Positions 51,170-60,585 of a stretch of 64,000 nucleotides of DNA are shown here, piece by piece. The stretch's first letter is position 1. Every line of letters begins with the position of its first letter. The position numbers and the translations under genes are program-made. The notes beneath the pieces are model-generated. The model saw only the letters and a list, made by a program, of their open reading frames with translations. It did not search any database and was not told where the DNA came from. The stretch spans positions 35,793-99,792 of the forward strand of contig JAZSEL010000119.1 of NCBI GenBank assembly GCA_045531685.1. The letters run 5' to 3'. This stretch comes from RGIG8767 sp045531685. GTDB taxonomy: Bacteria; Bacillota; Clostridia; Lachnospirales; Lachnospiraceae.

Positions 51170-52165
51170 ATGGCTGTAACTATTAACGACATCGCAAATA
51201 AGCTGGGAATTTCAAAAAGTACCGTTTCCAAAGGATTAAATAATGCAACCGACATCAGTCCTGAGATGAAACGTCTGATTATTGAGACAGCAGCCGAAAT
51301 GGGCTATATTAACAAACGCGTCCGGCAGAACGCAAAAATTTGTATTATTATAGAAAATATCGACTATCGTACTCCTAATCAGTTTGGATATGATATTATT
51401 AACGGTTTTAAACAAATGGCCGAAGCCGAAGGGTATCTTGTTGACATCCTTCCTATTACCCCGGATTTCCAACAGGCAACCCCTTACGATATCTTTATGA
51501 TTCAGGAAGGGTATCAGGCGGCTTTCATTTTAGGCTTCGCTTCCATAGACCCTTGGATGCAGGAATTCCGCACCTCCCACTATCCTACCGTCTTATTTGA
51601 CAATCAGGTAAAAGGGAATCCGAATGTTGCCTCCGTTGGTTGTGATAACGCAGAAGGCTTTGATGCCGCAGTCAGACATTTAGTTAAACTGGGGCATACC
51701 AAAATCGGCTTAATTTCCGGTCCGTTAGAGTCCTATATTCTCACGGCACGCTATAACGCCTACATTGCGGCTTTACAAAAATATGGTTTGGAAGTCAATG
51801 AAAAATTCATTGGTCTTGGATATTATGTATCCGAATCCACCCGTACCTACATCCCGCAGTTATTGGATCAGGGTGTTACCGCCATTCTTTTTTCCCACGA
51901 CATCCGTGCTATTTCTGCGATAACCGAATGTAATGACCGTGAGATCCGTATTCCTGAGGACCTTAGTATCATCGGTTTTGATGATTTACCTCTGGCCGCT
52001 TACTGTGAGCCACCGCTCACCACTGTCCGTCAGGACAGAACTGCACTTGGTAAATGCGGATACTACGCCATGTCCTCTTTACTGAACAATGTACCTATTG
52101 GTTCTATCCTTTTGCGCGCACCTCTGGTAATCCGCCAGTCAACAGGACCTGCGCCAAAGCGCTGA
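51170..52165 (+). CDS. LacI-family transcriptional regulator of maltodextrin genes
   Basis: 331 residues. N-terminal HTH TINDIANKLGISKSTVSKGLN and hinge helix SPEMKRLIIETAAEMGY, then a type I periplasmic-binding core (about 60-325). It lies divergently from malE with GTTTCG operators between them; it likely represses malEFG-pulA. ATG 51170 has ATGAGGGA upstream. Confidence 0.93.
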   Translation: MAVTINDIANKLGISKSTVSKGLNNATDISPEMKRLIIETAAEMGYINKRVRQNAKICIIIENIDYRTPNQFGYDIINGFKQMAEAEGYLVDILPITPDFQQATPYDIFMIQEGYQAAFILGFASIDPWMQEFRTSHYPTVLFDNQVKGNPNVASVGCDNAEGFDAAVRHLVKLGHTKIGLISGPLESYILTARYNAYIAALQKYGLEVNEKFIGLGYYVSESTRTYIPQLLDQGVTAILFSHDIRAISAITECNDREIRIPEDLSIIGFDDLPLAAYCEPPLTTVRQDRTALGKCGYYAMSSLLNNVPIGSILLRAPLVIRQSTGPAPKR

Positions 52166-52213
52166 TAGAAATCCTCAAGGACAAATACGAATATTCTTTT
52201 CTATTTATGACAG

Positions 52214-52250
52214 TAAAAGTGCCACCGACATCATGTCAGTGGCACTTTTC
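52214..52250. terminator. convergent terminator between LacI gene and rsgA
   Basis: AAAAGTGCCAC and GTGGCACTTTT arms give T-runs on both strands, serving both genes. Confidence 0.93.
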
Positions 52251-52255
52251 ATTTC

Positions 52256-53149
52256 TTAATATTTTTTCCGGTTGCTGCATTCTTCATATATCTGCTTATA
52301 GTTCTCGTAGCGTACCCGGCTAATTTCACCGTCCTCAACCGCCTGCTTAATGACACAATCCGGTTCGCTCATATGATTGCATCCCAAAAACCGGCACTGT
52401 CCTTCTATATTATCAAATTCCGGATAATACCATTTAATATCTTCCTTTTCCAAATCAAATACTGCAAGGGAACTAAAACCCGGAGTATCCAAAATATAGG
52501 AATCGTCCTGCAGGGTAATTAGTTCGCTGTGTCTGGTCGTATGTTTTCCGCGCTCAATCTTTTCACTGATACTGCCGGTCTCCATCCGTACATCCGATTG
52601 GAGAAGATTAATAAAAGAAGATTTCCCCACACCGCTTGGACCTGCAACCGTAGAAGTTTTTCCCATAAGACAGGACTTCACCTCTTCGATTCCTTCCTGA
52701 TTGGCAGCACTCATAAAATATACCGGATGTCCCGTACCTTTATAAACATTCGCAAGTTCTGCCATTTCTTCTTCTGTAATCAAATCCTTTTTATTAAAGC
52801 AAATAACCGTAGGAATCTCTTTTTGCTCCATCATAAGAAGAAAACGGTCCAATAAATTAAAGTTTGGCTTGGGCTTATCCGCCGCAAATATTACCAATGC
52901 CTGATCCACATTGGCTACTGCCGGCCGGATTAAGTCATTTTTTCTGGGCAGAATACGGTCCACATTTCCCAACCGTTTTCCGTTATCCAACACAGAGATT
53001 TCTACATTATCGCCAACAAGGGGTTTTTCGTTATTCTTACGAAATACCCCTTTTGCTTTGCATTCATATATCCCATCACCGGCTACATGCACATAGTAAA
53101 AACCGGCAATGCCTTTCACAATTTTTCCAAGTATTGCCATACGTTGCAT
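52256..53149 (-). CDS. rsgA: ribosome small-subunit GTPase RsgA
   Basis: 297 residues. OB fold (about 1-70), then circularly permuted GTPase order: CFNKKDL (G4), GPSGVGKSSFIN (G1), TTRHSEL (G2), DTPGF (G3), and the zinc C-terminus CRFLGCNHMSEPDC. It assists 30S maturation. It starts at the prkC stop. Confidence 0.96.
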   Translation of the reverse strand: MQRMAILGKIVKGIAGFYYVHVAGDGIYECKAKGVFRKNNEKPLVGDNVEISVLDNGKRLGNVDRILPRKNDLIRPAVANVDQALVIFAADKPKPNFNLLDRFLLMMEQKEIPTVICFNKKDLITEEEMAELANVYKGTGHPVYFMSAANQEGIEEVKSCLMGKTSTVAGPSGVGKSSFINLLQSDVRMETGSISEKIERGKHTTRHSELITLQDDSYILDTPGFSSLAVFDLEKEDIKWYYPEFDNIEGQCRFLGCNHMSEPDCVIKQAVEDGEISRVRYENYKQIYEECSNRKKY

Positions 53150-55147
53150 TTATTCCTTTGCAAACTTAACACTGCGTCTTACCTGACGCTCTTCTACAGT
53201 TTCCGGGGTGGTAATTACTTCCCCATTTTCATTGGTGGATGTGGTTCCCGGAGTTGTTACATTATAAATAATGTACACAAGTCCGTCCTCCGCACCGGTA
53301 ATTCCGGACACATTAAATGACACCGGGAATGTAGAAGTGGTCTCTCTCTTTAATTCTATTCCGGTATTCGTAGTCAGAATTACAATTGCGGGTGTTCCTG
53401 CTACATACTGGGCATCCTCTGCGCCCGGGCCTTCAATATTTCCAACAAAGCTGTAGGTAGATGCTCCGGTTCCCAGGCTGACTTTAAAGTCCACAGCGGT
53501 TCCCTCTTCTACCTCTACATCCTGTGAATAGCTCTGATAACATACCAAATTGGTAAGGGAAGGATCGGTATGATTGGTTTGACTGACAGTACCTACCTCT
53601 AATCCGCTTTCAATCAATACCACAATGGCGTCTTCCTCACTAAGTCCAATCAGATTCGGTACTTTTACCTTTCCTACGCTGGCACTGATACTTACATATA
53701 CGGTTACACTGGTTCCGCGCTCTGCCTTGCTGCCAGCCTCCGGCACCTGACTGATAACATTGCCTTTGCGGACCGTAGTTGACTCGCTCTCTTCCTTCAC
53801 CACCTTAAAGCCTTCTTTATTCAAGGTTGCTACTGCTTCTGCATAGGAACGGCCACTGACATCCGGAATGGCTACCAGATTTTCATTTTCATCTGCTTCT
53901 TGCGTATCCACAATCTGTTCCACTTCCGAAGTAATGATACTTTCTTCAATAGTGGATTCCTCTACGACTACCTCATTTTCAAATCCAAACAAGCCCATCT
54001 TTTTACCGGCAAGGAGAATCACTACTGCACCAAATAAGATGGCGGCAATAATGGCAAGGATGGTAGTAATCTTATCCATCTTGGAATCCTCTTCCTCATC
54101 CTCTTCCACCACTTCCTTACGGCTGCTTGTTCTTGGTTTCTCATCGATATTCTGCGGACGCTTTTTCTTTACCGGCTTTGGCTGCTCCTCACTGACACGC
54201 ATGCGGATAGCCTCATCCATATTGTCGCGTTTTTTAGACTGTTTCTTAATCTGCTGCATATCCCTATCGGTAATCATACGGGTAGCTGCATCTTCTTCCG
54301 GATTAGAAATCTTTACAAAATCCTCATCCGGACGCATCAATGACTGCTTTAAGTCATCAATGACTTCCGTCATAGACTGATATCTTCTGTCCGGGCTCTT
54401 CTGAGTACACTTAAATACAATCTGCTCTACACTGATTGGTATCTCCGGAATATATTCTCTAGGAGACGGCATTGGCTCCTGGATATGTTTGATGGCAATA
54501 GCAACCGTAGTCTCTCCGTTAAAAGGCACACGTCCGGTAAGCATCTCAAACATGGTAATACCAAGAGAATAGATATCACTCTTTTCATCCGAATAGCCGC
54601 CCCTTGCCTGTTCCGGAGAAGTATAATGTACAGACCCCATTACATTAGAAGTAATGGTATTGCTGGTAACTGCTTTGGCAATACCGAAGTCGGTTACCTT
54701 TACTTTTCCTTCCTTGCTGATCATAATATTCTGCGGTTTAATATCACGATGAATAATATGATTATTATGGGCAGCCTGAATACCCATGGATACCTGTATC
54801 GCAATACTGATTGCCTCTTTTACGGACAATCTTGCCTTCTTTTCAATATACTGTTTTAATGTAATACCCTCTACCAATTCCATAACAATGTAGTGGGTTC
54901 CGCTTTCTTCCCCAACATCATATACATTTACAATATTTGGGTGCATCATCCCTGCTGCCGCCTGTGCTTCTGTCCGGAACTTGGAAACAAAGTTTACATT
55001 TTCCGAAAACTCCTGCTTTAATACCTTAACAGCAACAAAGCGGTTTAATTTGTGACATTTTGCTCTATATACATCCGACATACCGCCGGTTCCGATTTTC
55101 TCAAGGACCTCATACCGGTCGCCTAATATCATTCCAATCTTAATCAT
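53150..55147 (-). CDS. prkC: PASTA-domain serine/threonine kinase PrkC/Stk
   Basis: 665 residues. Kinase domain (about 10-270; GTGGMSDVYRAKC, IIHRDIKPQNIM, DFGIAKAV), basic linker, transmembrane helix (about 355-375), two PASTA repeats (about 400-540) and a C-terminal domain. It senses muropeptides. Overlaps prpC by ATGA. Confidence 0.96.
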   Translation of the reverse strand: MIKIGMILGDRYEVLEKIGTGGMSDVYRAKCHKLNRFVAVKVLKQEFSENVNFVSKFRTEAQAAAGMMHPNIVNVYDVGEESGTHYIVMELVEGITLKQYIEKKARLSVKEAISIAIQVSMGIQAAHNNHIIHRDIKPQNIMISKEGKVKVTDFGIAKAVTSNTITSNVMGSVHYTSPEQARGGYSDEKSDIYSLGITMFEMLTGRVPFNGETTVAIAIKHIQEPMPSPREYIPEIPISVEQIVFKCTQKSPDRRYQSMTEVIDDLKQSLMRPDEDFVKISNPEEDAATRMITDRDMQQIKKQSKKRDNMDEAIRMRVSEEQPKPVKKKRPQNIDEKPRTSSRKEVVEEDEEEDSKMDKITTILAIIAAILFGAVVILLAGKKMGLFGFENEVVVEESTIEESIITSEVEQIVDTQEADENENLVAIPDVSGRSYAEAVATLNKEGFKVVKEESESTTVRKGNVISQVPEAGSKAERGTSVTVYVSISASVGKVKVPNLIGLSEEDAIVVLIESGLEVGTVSQTNHTDPSLTNLVCYQSYSQDVEVEEGTAVDFKVSLGTGASTYSFVGNIEGPGAEDAQYVAGTPAIVILTTNTGIELKRETTSTFPVSFNVSGITGAEDGLVYIIYNVTTPGTTSTNENGEVITTPETVEERQVRRSVKFAKE

Positions 55148-55887
55148 CTATCCACCTCGTCTGCAAACGGTTCAATCAAAATAACGGTAATATTATCTTT
55201 TCCTCCGTTTTGATTGGCTGCCGCCACTAATGCTTCCGCCTTACCTGCAATATCCTTTCTGGAAAGAAGGAGCATCCGTATCTCTTCATCTTCAATCATA
55301 TTGGTCAACCCGTCGGAACACAAAAGAATCAAATCGCCTTTTGTTAATTTTACAGGGAAAAAATCAACCTTAATCTCATCCTCTGCACCGATTGCTCTGG
55401 TGATGATGTTTTTATCCTGATGTACCCTGGCCTGGTCTCTTCCGATACCACCCATGCGGACCATCTCTTCCACCAGGGAATGGTCCACTGTAATCTGCTT
55501 AATCTCCTGATTAATTACATACAGGCGGCTGTCTCCCACATTGGCAACACACATCATATCATCTTCTATTGTCGCCGCAACAACCGTAGTTCCCATGCCG
55601 CTTAATTCTTCATTCTCCCTGCTCTTAGCACGGATATGGGCATTGGCCTTTTGAATGGCATGCTCCAATGTTGCAACCGTTGTGTCCTTTGACTTCTCAA
55701 TTTCCTCTACGATTGTGGCAATGGCATACTTTGATGCATAGTCTCCTGCATTGTGTCCTCCCATTCCGTCTGCTACAATAAACAGATTTTTAAGAGGTCC
55801 CACAGGGATTTCAGAAGTAAACACATAGTCCTGATTCTGTTTTCGCTTTTGTCCTATATCCGTAATTGAAAATGTCTTTAACATCAT
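55144..55887 (-). CDS. prpC: PP2C-type phosphatase PrpC/Stp
   Basis: 247 residues. DGMGGHNAGDYAS, GTTVVAATIEDD, NVGDSRLYVI, LCSDGLTNMI and GGKDNITVIL: full PP2C motif set with metal-binding Asp. It reverses PrkC phosphorylation. In the rlmN-prpC-prkC-rsgA set. Confidence 0.96.
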   Translation of the reverse strand: MMLKTFSITDIGQKRKQNQDYVFTSEIPVGPLKNLFIVADGMGGHNAGDYASKYAIATIVEEIEKSKDTTVATLEHAIQKANAHIRAKSRENEELSGMGTTVVAATIEDDMMCVANVGDSRLYVINQEIKQITVDHSLVEEMVRMGGIGRDQARVHQDKNIITRAIGAEDEIKVDFFPVKLTKGDLILLCSDGLTNMIEDEEIRMLLLSRKDIAGKAEALVAAANQNGGKDNITVILIEPFADEVDR

Positions 55888-55892
55888 GTCTC

Positions 55893-56927
55893 CTATTCTT
55901 CAACACTCTGCAATACTTTCCGTCTAAGCTGTCCACAGGCGCCGTCTATATCCGCACCCATTTCCCTTCTTATTGTAACGGCAATCTGATTTTTTTCAAG
56001 TTTATTTTTAAATGCAAGGATTTCCTGCTTAGAACCCCTCTTATAATCCCTCTCCTTAATCGGATTTACCGGAATCAGATTTACATGCCCTGCATACTTC
56101 TTTGCAATAGCAATTAATTCCTTTGCATCTTCCGGTGTATCGTTTACACCACCCACCAGACTGTACTCAAATGTAATTCGTCTTCCTGTGGTTTTATAAT
56201 ACTCACCACAGGCCTTAAGTACTTCCTCAAGAGGGTATGTATTGGCAACCGGCATTAACTCTCTGCGCTTGTCATTGGTAGTGGCGTGAAGAGATAAGGC
56301 TAATGTAATCTGCAATTTTTCTTCTGCCAGTTTCCGAATCTGCGGTACCAGTCCGCATGTGGAGACGGTAATATTACGCTGACTGATATGGAGCCCATCT
56401 TCATTTGTCAACAGACGGATAAAACGAATCAAATTCTCTAAATTATCAAGAGGTTCCCCCGTTCCCATAACTACCACATTGGAAACTCTCTCCCCCGTAC
56501 TTCTCGTAATTGCATAAATCTGGTCCAACATCTCAGAAGGCAAAAGATTTCTCTCCCACCCATCCAAAGTAGACGCACAGAAGCGGCATCCCATTTTGCA
56601 CCCAACCTGGGAGGAAATACAAACACTATTCCCATGCTGATAGCGCATGAACACGCTTTCCACATAATTACCGTCCGAGAGTTCAAATAAAAACTTCTTT
56701 GTACCATCCAATTTGGATTCCTGAATCCTCACAGGCTTTAGACAGATATATTCGTATTTTTCACTAAGCTCACTGCGTAAATCCTTGGACAGATTGGTCA
56801 TATCCTCAAAACCCGCTGCCAGCTTCTGATGCATCCACTGATACACCTGCGTCGCACGGAATGCCGGCATTCCCTGTCCCTTTAATTCTTCCTTCAGTTC
56901 CTCCAAAGTCATGGATTTAATGTCCAT
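55893..56927 (-). CDS. rlmN: 23S rRNA (A2503-C2)/tRNA methyltransferase RlmN
   Basis: 344 residues. Radical-SAM CxxxCxxC as CKMGCRFC, GTGEPLDN, STCGLVPQI and a C-terminal GADIDGACGQLR with the methyl-carrying Cys. Methylates A2503 of 23S rRNA. Six bases before prpC. Confidence 0.97.
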   Translation of the reverse strand: MDIKSMTLEELKEELKGQGMPAFRATQVYQWMHQKLAAGFEDMTNLSKDLRSELSEKYEYICLKPVRIQESKLDGTKKFLFELSDGNYVESVFMRYQHGNSVCISSQVGCKMGCRFCASTLDGWERNLLPSEMLDQIYAITRSTGERVSNVVVMGTGEPLDNLENLIRFIRLLTNEDGLHISQRNITVSTCGLVPQIRKLAEEKLQITLALSLHATTNDKRRELMPVANTYPLEEVLKACGEYYKTTGRRITFEYSLVGGVNDTPEDAKELIAIAKKYAGHVNLIPVNPIKERDYKRGSKQEILAFKNKLEKNQIAVTIRREMGADIDGACGQLRRKVLQSVEE

Positions 56928-56969
56928 TCCGTCAATCCTCTCTTGCCGTCAACCTATGTGTTACGTTAT

Positions 56970-58334
56970 CTATTCATTATATGGCGCCCGTAACCGTGCC
57001 ATGAAAAATCCGTCTGATTTTTCCCCCGGAAGCAAAGTCAGATATCCTTTTTCTGTATCTTTACCATGCAATTCTTCCGGAAGGTATGGATTCAGACTTT
57101 CTGCTGTAAATCCCAAGGTTTCTGTTAAATAGGAAACCATTTGTTCATTTTCTTCTTTTCTGAGAGTACAGGTACTGTAAACCATAGTTCCACCCGGTTT
57201 TACATATTCGCAAACCGTATCCACAATTTCTTTTTGCAAAGAATCCAATTCCGCAAAAGAATCCTGTTCCAAACGATACTTGATTTCCGGCTTTCTTCCC
57301 ATGACTCCAAGACCGGAACACGGAATATCCAAAAGCACCACATCCGCTTTGTGAATCACTTCTTCATCTTTAACACGGGCGTCCCATACCTTTACTTTTA
57401 GATTATCTGCCCGCATTCTTTCTTTATTTTCTATAATCAGGTCTACCTTACTGTCAGAAACATCCCTGGCATCCACCACGCCGCCTTCTGAAACCTTACT
57501 ACAGGCATGAAGTGCCTTTCCCCCCGGTGCACTGCACACGTCAATGACATAATCCTTAGGAGAAAATCCTGCGATTTCGCCCACCAGCATACTGCTCACA
57601 TCCTGAACCGTATAAAGGCCATTCACAAAATTAACATCCTCTCTTACACTTCCGGATAATGTTAATTCGTAAGCATAAGAAAGCCACGGATGGACCTTAG
57701 CTTCAATACCAAGGGATTCCCAACCTTTTACTACCTGTTCCTTTTCCTCAACGGATAAGTTTTCTGCCAGTCTTACACAGACCGGACGTTCCACTAAGTA
57801 TCCCTTTAAGATTTCTTCCGTCTGTTGGTTTCCATACTGAGAAAGCAATAGCTTAACAAGACTCTCCGGCATAGAATACTCTACGGACATTGCTCTGACA
57901 GGTTCCTTCTCTTTGTTAGGGAATACAACCGACTCCTTCCCTCTTGCAATGTTACGGAGCACACCGTTTACAAATCCCTTAAGGGGACCAAATCCCCTCT
58001 TTGTTGCCAGCTTAACCGCCTCATTACAGGCCGCACTGTCAGGTACCTTATCTAAATACAGAATCTGATACACACTCATGCGCATCAGACTTCTGATAAA
58101 TGGTTTCATTTTATTCACCGGCACCTTAGAAAACTGATTAATGACATAATCAATGGTCATCATTCTCTCCAAGGTACCCTCTGTTACTTTTTTAATAAAA
58201 CTCTTGTCATGTCCCGGCAAATAATTATATTTATCCAAAACATTCCGAATCAGGATATGGCTTTTTTCCCTGCCTGCGGTAATCTCAAGCACCATATCCG
58301 TGACAAGCTCTCTTACATTAACGTTTTTATCCAC
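56970..58334 (-). CDS. rsmB: 16S rRNA m5C967 methyltransferase RsmB
   Basis: 454 residues. N-terminal NusB-like domain (about 1-130), then SAM domain VCSAPGGKALHA and catalytic DIPCSGLGVMGRKPE. Start: GTG 58334 (AGGAG 6 bases upstream, 19 bp after the peptidase gene) is preferred over TTG 58379, which would overlap it. Confidence 0.92.
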   Translation of the reverse strand: MDKNVNVRELVTDMVLEITAGREKSHILIRNVLDKYNYLPGHDKSFIKKVTEGTLERMMTIDYVINQFSKVPVNKMKPFIRSLMRMSVYQILYLDKVPDSAACNEAVKLATKRGFGPLKGFVNGVLRNIARGKESVVFPNKEKEPVRAMSVEYSMPESLVKLLLSQYGNQQTEEILKGYLVERPVCVRLAENLSVEEKEQVVKGWESLGIEAKVHPWLSYAYELTLSGSVREDVNFVNGLYTVQDVSSMLVGEIAGFSPKDYVIDVCSAPGGKALHACSKVSEGGVVDARDVSDSKVDLIIENKERMRADNLKVKVWDARVKDEEVIHKADVVLLDIPCSGLGVMGRKPEIKYRLEQDSFAELDSLQKEIVDTVCEYVKPGGTMVYSTCTLRKEENEQMVSYLTETLGFTAESLNPYLPEELHGKDTEKGYLTLLPGEKSDGFFMARLRAPYNE

Positions 58335-58353
58335 AAATAACTCCTGTTTACTG

Positions 58354-59067
58354 CTAATCGTTTCGTCTTCTGCCGCCAAACAAAATGATCAATCGTAATA
58401 ATTGTAAAATAGACGCAGCCGCTGCTGCCACATAGGTAAGTGCTGCTGCCGATAGTACTTTTCTTGTTTGTTTTAATTCTTCACCGCTTAAAATTCCATG
58501 CTGTTCTACCATACCAACGGCTCTTCTTGAAGCATTGAATTCCACCGGTAAGGTTACAATCTGAAATAAAACCGCAAGAGAGAATACCCAGATACCAATC
58601 TGAATCAACATACCATTACTTCCTAACAGAACACCTAATAAAATAATCGGTATTCCCAAACGCGAACCAAAGTTGGCAGCCGGAACAATGGCACTGCGGA
58701 TTTTAAGCGGTAAATATTCATCATTATGCTGCAGGGCATGTCCACATTCATGGGCAGCAACCCCAATTGCCGCTACGGATGGAGACGAATACGTAGCATC
58801 CGATAACCGAAGCACCTTATTCTTAGGGTCATAGTGATCCGTCAGATTCCCTGACACATGCTCCACCGTCACATCATAAATTCCGTTTCTCTGTAAAATT
58901 TTCTGTGCCGCTTCCGCCCCTGTCATTCCGGTCATACTGCGTACACGTTTGTACTTATTAAACGTAGAATTCACCTTCGCTGACGCAATCATGGATAAAA
59001 TTGCACCAATCAACACCAAAATATACGTCCAGTCAAATCCGTAATAATAACCATATGGTCCAAACAT
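58354..59067 (-). CDS. YugP-family zinc metallopeptidase
   Basis: 237 residues with four hydrophobic segments and HECGHALQH (zinc HExxH-like) near 110. Family role unknown, possibly membrane quality control. Between fmt and rsmB. Confidence 0.85.
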   Translation of the reverse strand: MFGPYGYYYGFDWTYILVLIGAILSMIASAKVNSTFNKYKRVRSMTGMTGAEAAQKILQRNGIYDVTVEHVSGNLTDHYDPKNKVLRLSDATYSSPSVAAIGVAAHECGHALQHNDEYLPLKIRSAIVPAANFGSRLGIPIILLGVLLGSNGMLIQIGIWVFSLAVLFQIVTLPVEFNASRRAVGMVEQHGILSGEELKQTRKVLSAAALTYVAAAAASILQLLRLIILFGGRRRND

Positions 59068-59124
59068 ATCTTATTCCTTCTTTCTTAATTAATTCCCCTC
59101 TGAATTTTTCATTATACGCAAAAC

Positions 59125-60063
59125 TTAATTAGGGAATACCATTCCTTTTTCAATCGGGTATCCCAACAGAAACGCACTTACTTCCATGCGCTTCTTTCCT
59201 TCCAACTGCACTTCATTGATTTGTAACAAGCCATTCCCTGTCTGGATGCTGAAGCTGTCCTTGGTTACTTCACATACTTCCCCATAAGCTTTAAATGTGA
59301 TACTGTTTTTTTCTACCACATCCGCATCCCATATCTTTAGTGTTTTCCCTTTGAAATGAGTATATGCACTCGGCCAGGAATTTAAGCCGCGGATTTTACG
59401 TTCCAGCACAACTGCATCTTGTGAAAAATCAAGACGTCCGATTTCTTTCGTAAGCTTTCCGGCATGTGTGGCTTTGGATTCGTCCTGCTTTTCCGGAACA
59501 ATAAGACCTTTTTCAATATCTTCTAAAGTCTTTACAATTAATTCCGCTCCGCAAACTGCCAGTCTGTCAAACAAGCTTGCACCCGTTTCCTTTTTATCCA
59601 GCTTAATCACCGCTCTGGATAAAATATCACCCGTATCCACGCCTTCATTCATCTGCTGGATGGTAACACCGGTTTCTTCCTCACCGTCAATAACCGCCCA
59701 TTGGATTGGTGCCGCACCACGGTATTTCGGAAGCAGTGACGCATGAATATTCACACAGCCAAAACGTGGCATATCCAAGATTTCCTTTGATAAAATCTGA
59801 CCAAATGCCGCTACTACAAAAATATCCGCTTCGTATGTCTTTAACTCTGCAACGGATTCTTCTGTCCGGATTTTTACCGGCTGAAATACCGGAAGATTAT
59901 GCGCAAGAGCACATGCCTTAACCGGAGATATCTGTACCTCCTTGCCTCTTCCCTTTGGCTTATCCGGCTGTGTCACAACCGCAGTCACTTCATGTCCCGC
60001 ATTAATTATTGCTTCCAATGCTCCCACTGCAAAATCAGGAGTTCCCATAAAAACTACTTTCAT
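59125..60063 (-). CDS. fmt: methionyl-tRNA formyltransferase
   Basis: 312 residues. GTPDFAVGALEAI, FGQILSKEIL, NIHASLLPKYRGAAPI and DTGDIL; C-terminal OB domain. Formylates initiator tRNA. One base after def. Confidence 0.97.
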   Translation of the reverse strand: MKVVFMGTPDFAVGALEAIINAGHEVTAVVTQPDKPKGRGKEVQISPVKACALAHNLPVFQPVKIRTEESVAELKTYEADIFVVAAFGQILSKEILDMPRFGCVNIHASLLPKYRGAAPIQWAVIDGEEETGVTIQQMNEGVDTGDILSRAVIKLDKKETGASLFDRLAVCGAELIVKTLEDIEKGLIVPEKQDESKATHAGKLTKEIGRLDFSQDAVVLERKIRGLNSWPSAYTHFKGKTLKIWDADVVEKNSITFKAYGEVCEVTKDSFSIQTGNGLLQINEVQLEGKKRMEVSAFLLGYPIEKGMVFPN

Positions 60064-60064
60064 G

Positions 60065-60550
60065 CTATTCCTCTTCTTCCATTACCAAATCTTCCGCATC
60101 TACCAGGTCACCTTCAACCCGTTCTGTATACAGATGTCCGTCTAAATGCTCTAACTCATGGCAAATGGCTCTTGCCATAAGCTCTGTTCCCTCAACGGTA
60201 AATTCTTCCATCTTCTCATTGTAGGCTACAGCCTTCACATAATTTGGGCGTGTTACAATTCCATATTTACCCGGAACACTCAAACAACCTTCGTATCCGG
60301 ACTGTTCGCCGCTTGTCTCGATAATTCTTGGATTAATCATTAAAATAGGGTCTTCCCCCGTAGTATCAATAACCACAATACGCTTTAAGATACCTACCTG
60401 AGGAGCTGCAAGTCCAACCCCGTTTGTCTCATACATGGTATCAAACATATCATCGATTAATTCCAAGGTTCTCTCCGTTATTTCTTTTACTTCCTTACAG
60501 GTTTTGTTTAAAATCGGATCTCCTGTTACCCTTACTTCTCTTACTGCCAT
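60065..60550 (-). CDS. def: peptide deformylase
   Basis: 161 residues. GVGLAAPQVG, EGCLSVPG and HELEHLDG metal motifs. Removes N-formyl groups. Partner of fmt. Confidence 0.97.
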   Translation of the reverse strand: MAVREVRVTGDPILNKTCKEVKEITERTLELIDDMFDTMYETNGVGLAAPQVGILKRIVVIDTTGEDPILMINPRIIETSGEQSGYEGCLSVPGKYGIVTRPNYVKAVAYNEKMEEFTVEGTELMARAICHELEHLDGHLYTERVEGDLVDAEDLVMEEEE

Positions 60551-60585
60551 TTTTTCCTCACATTCCCACTGTCGTGCTTTGTATT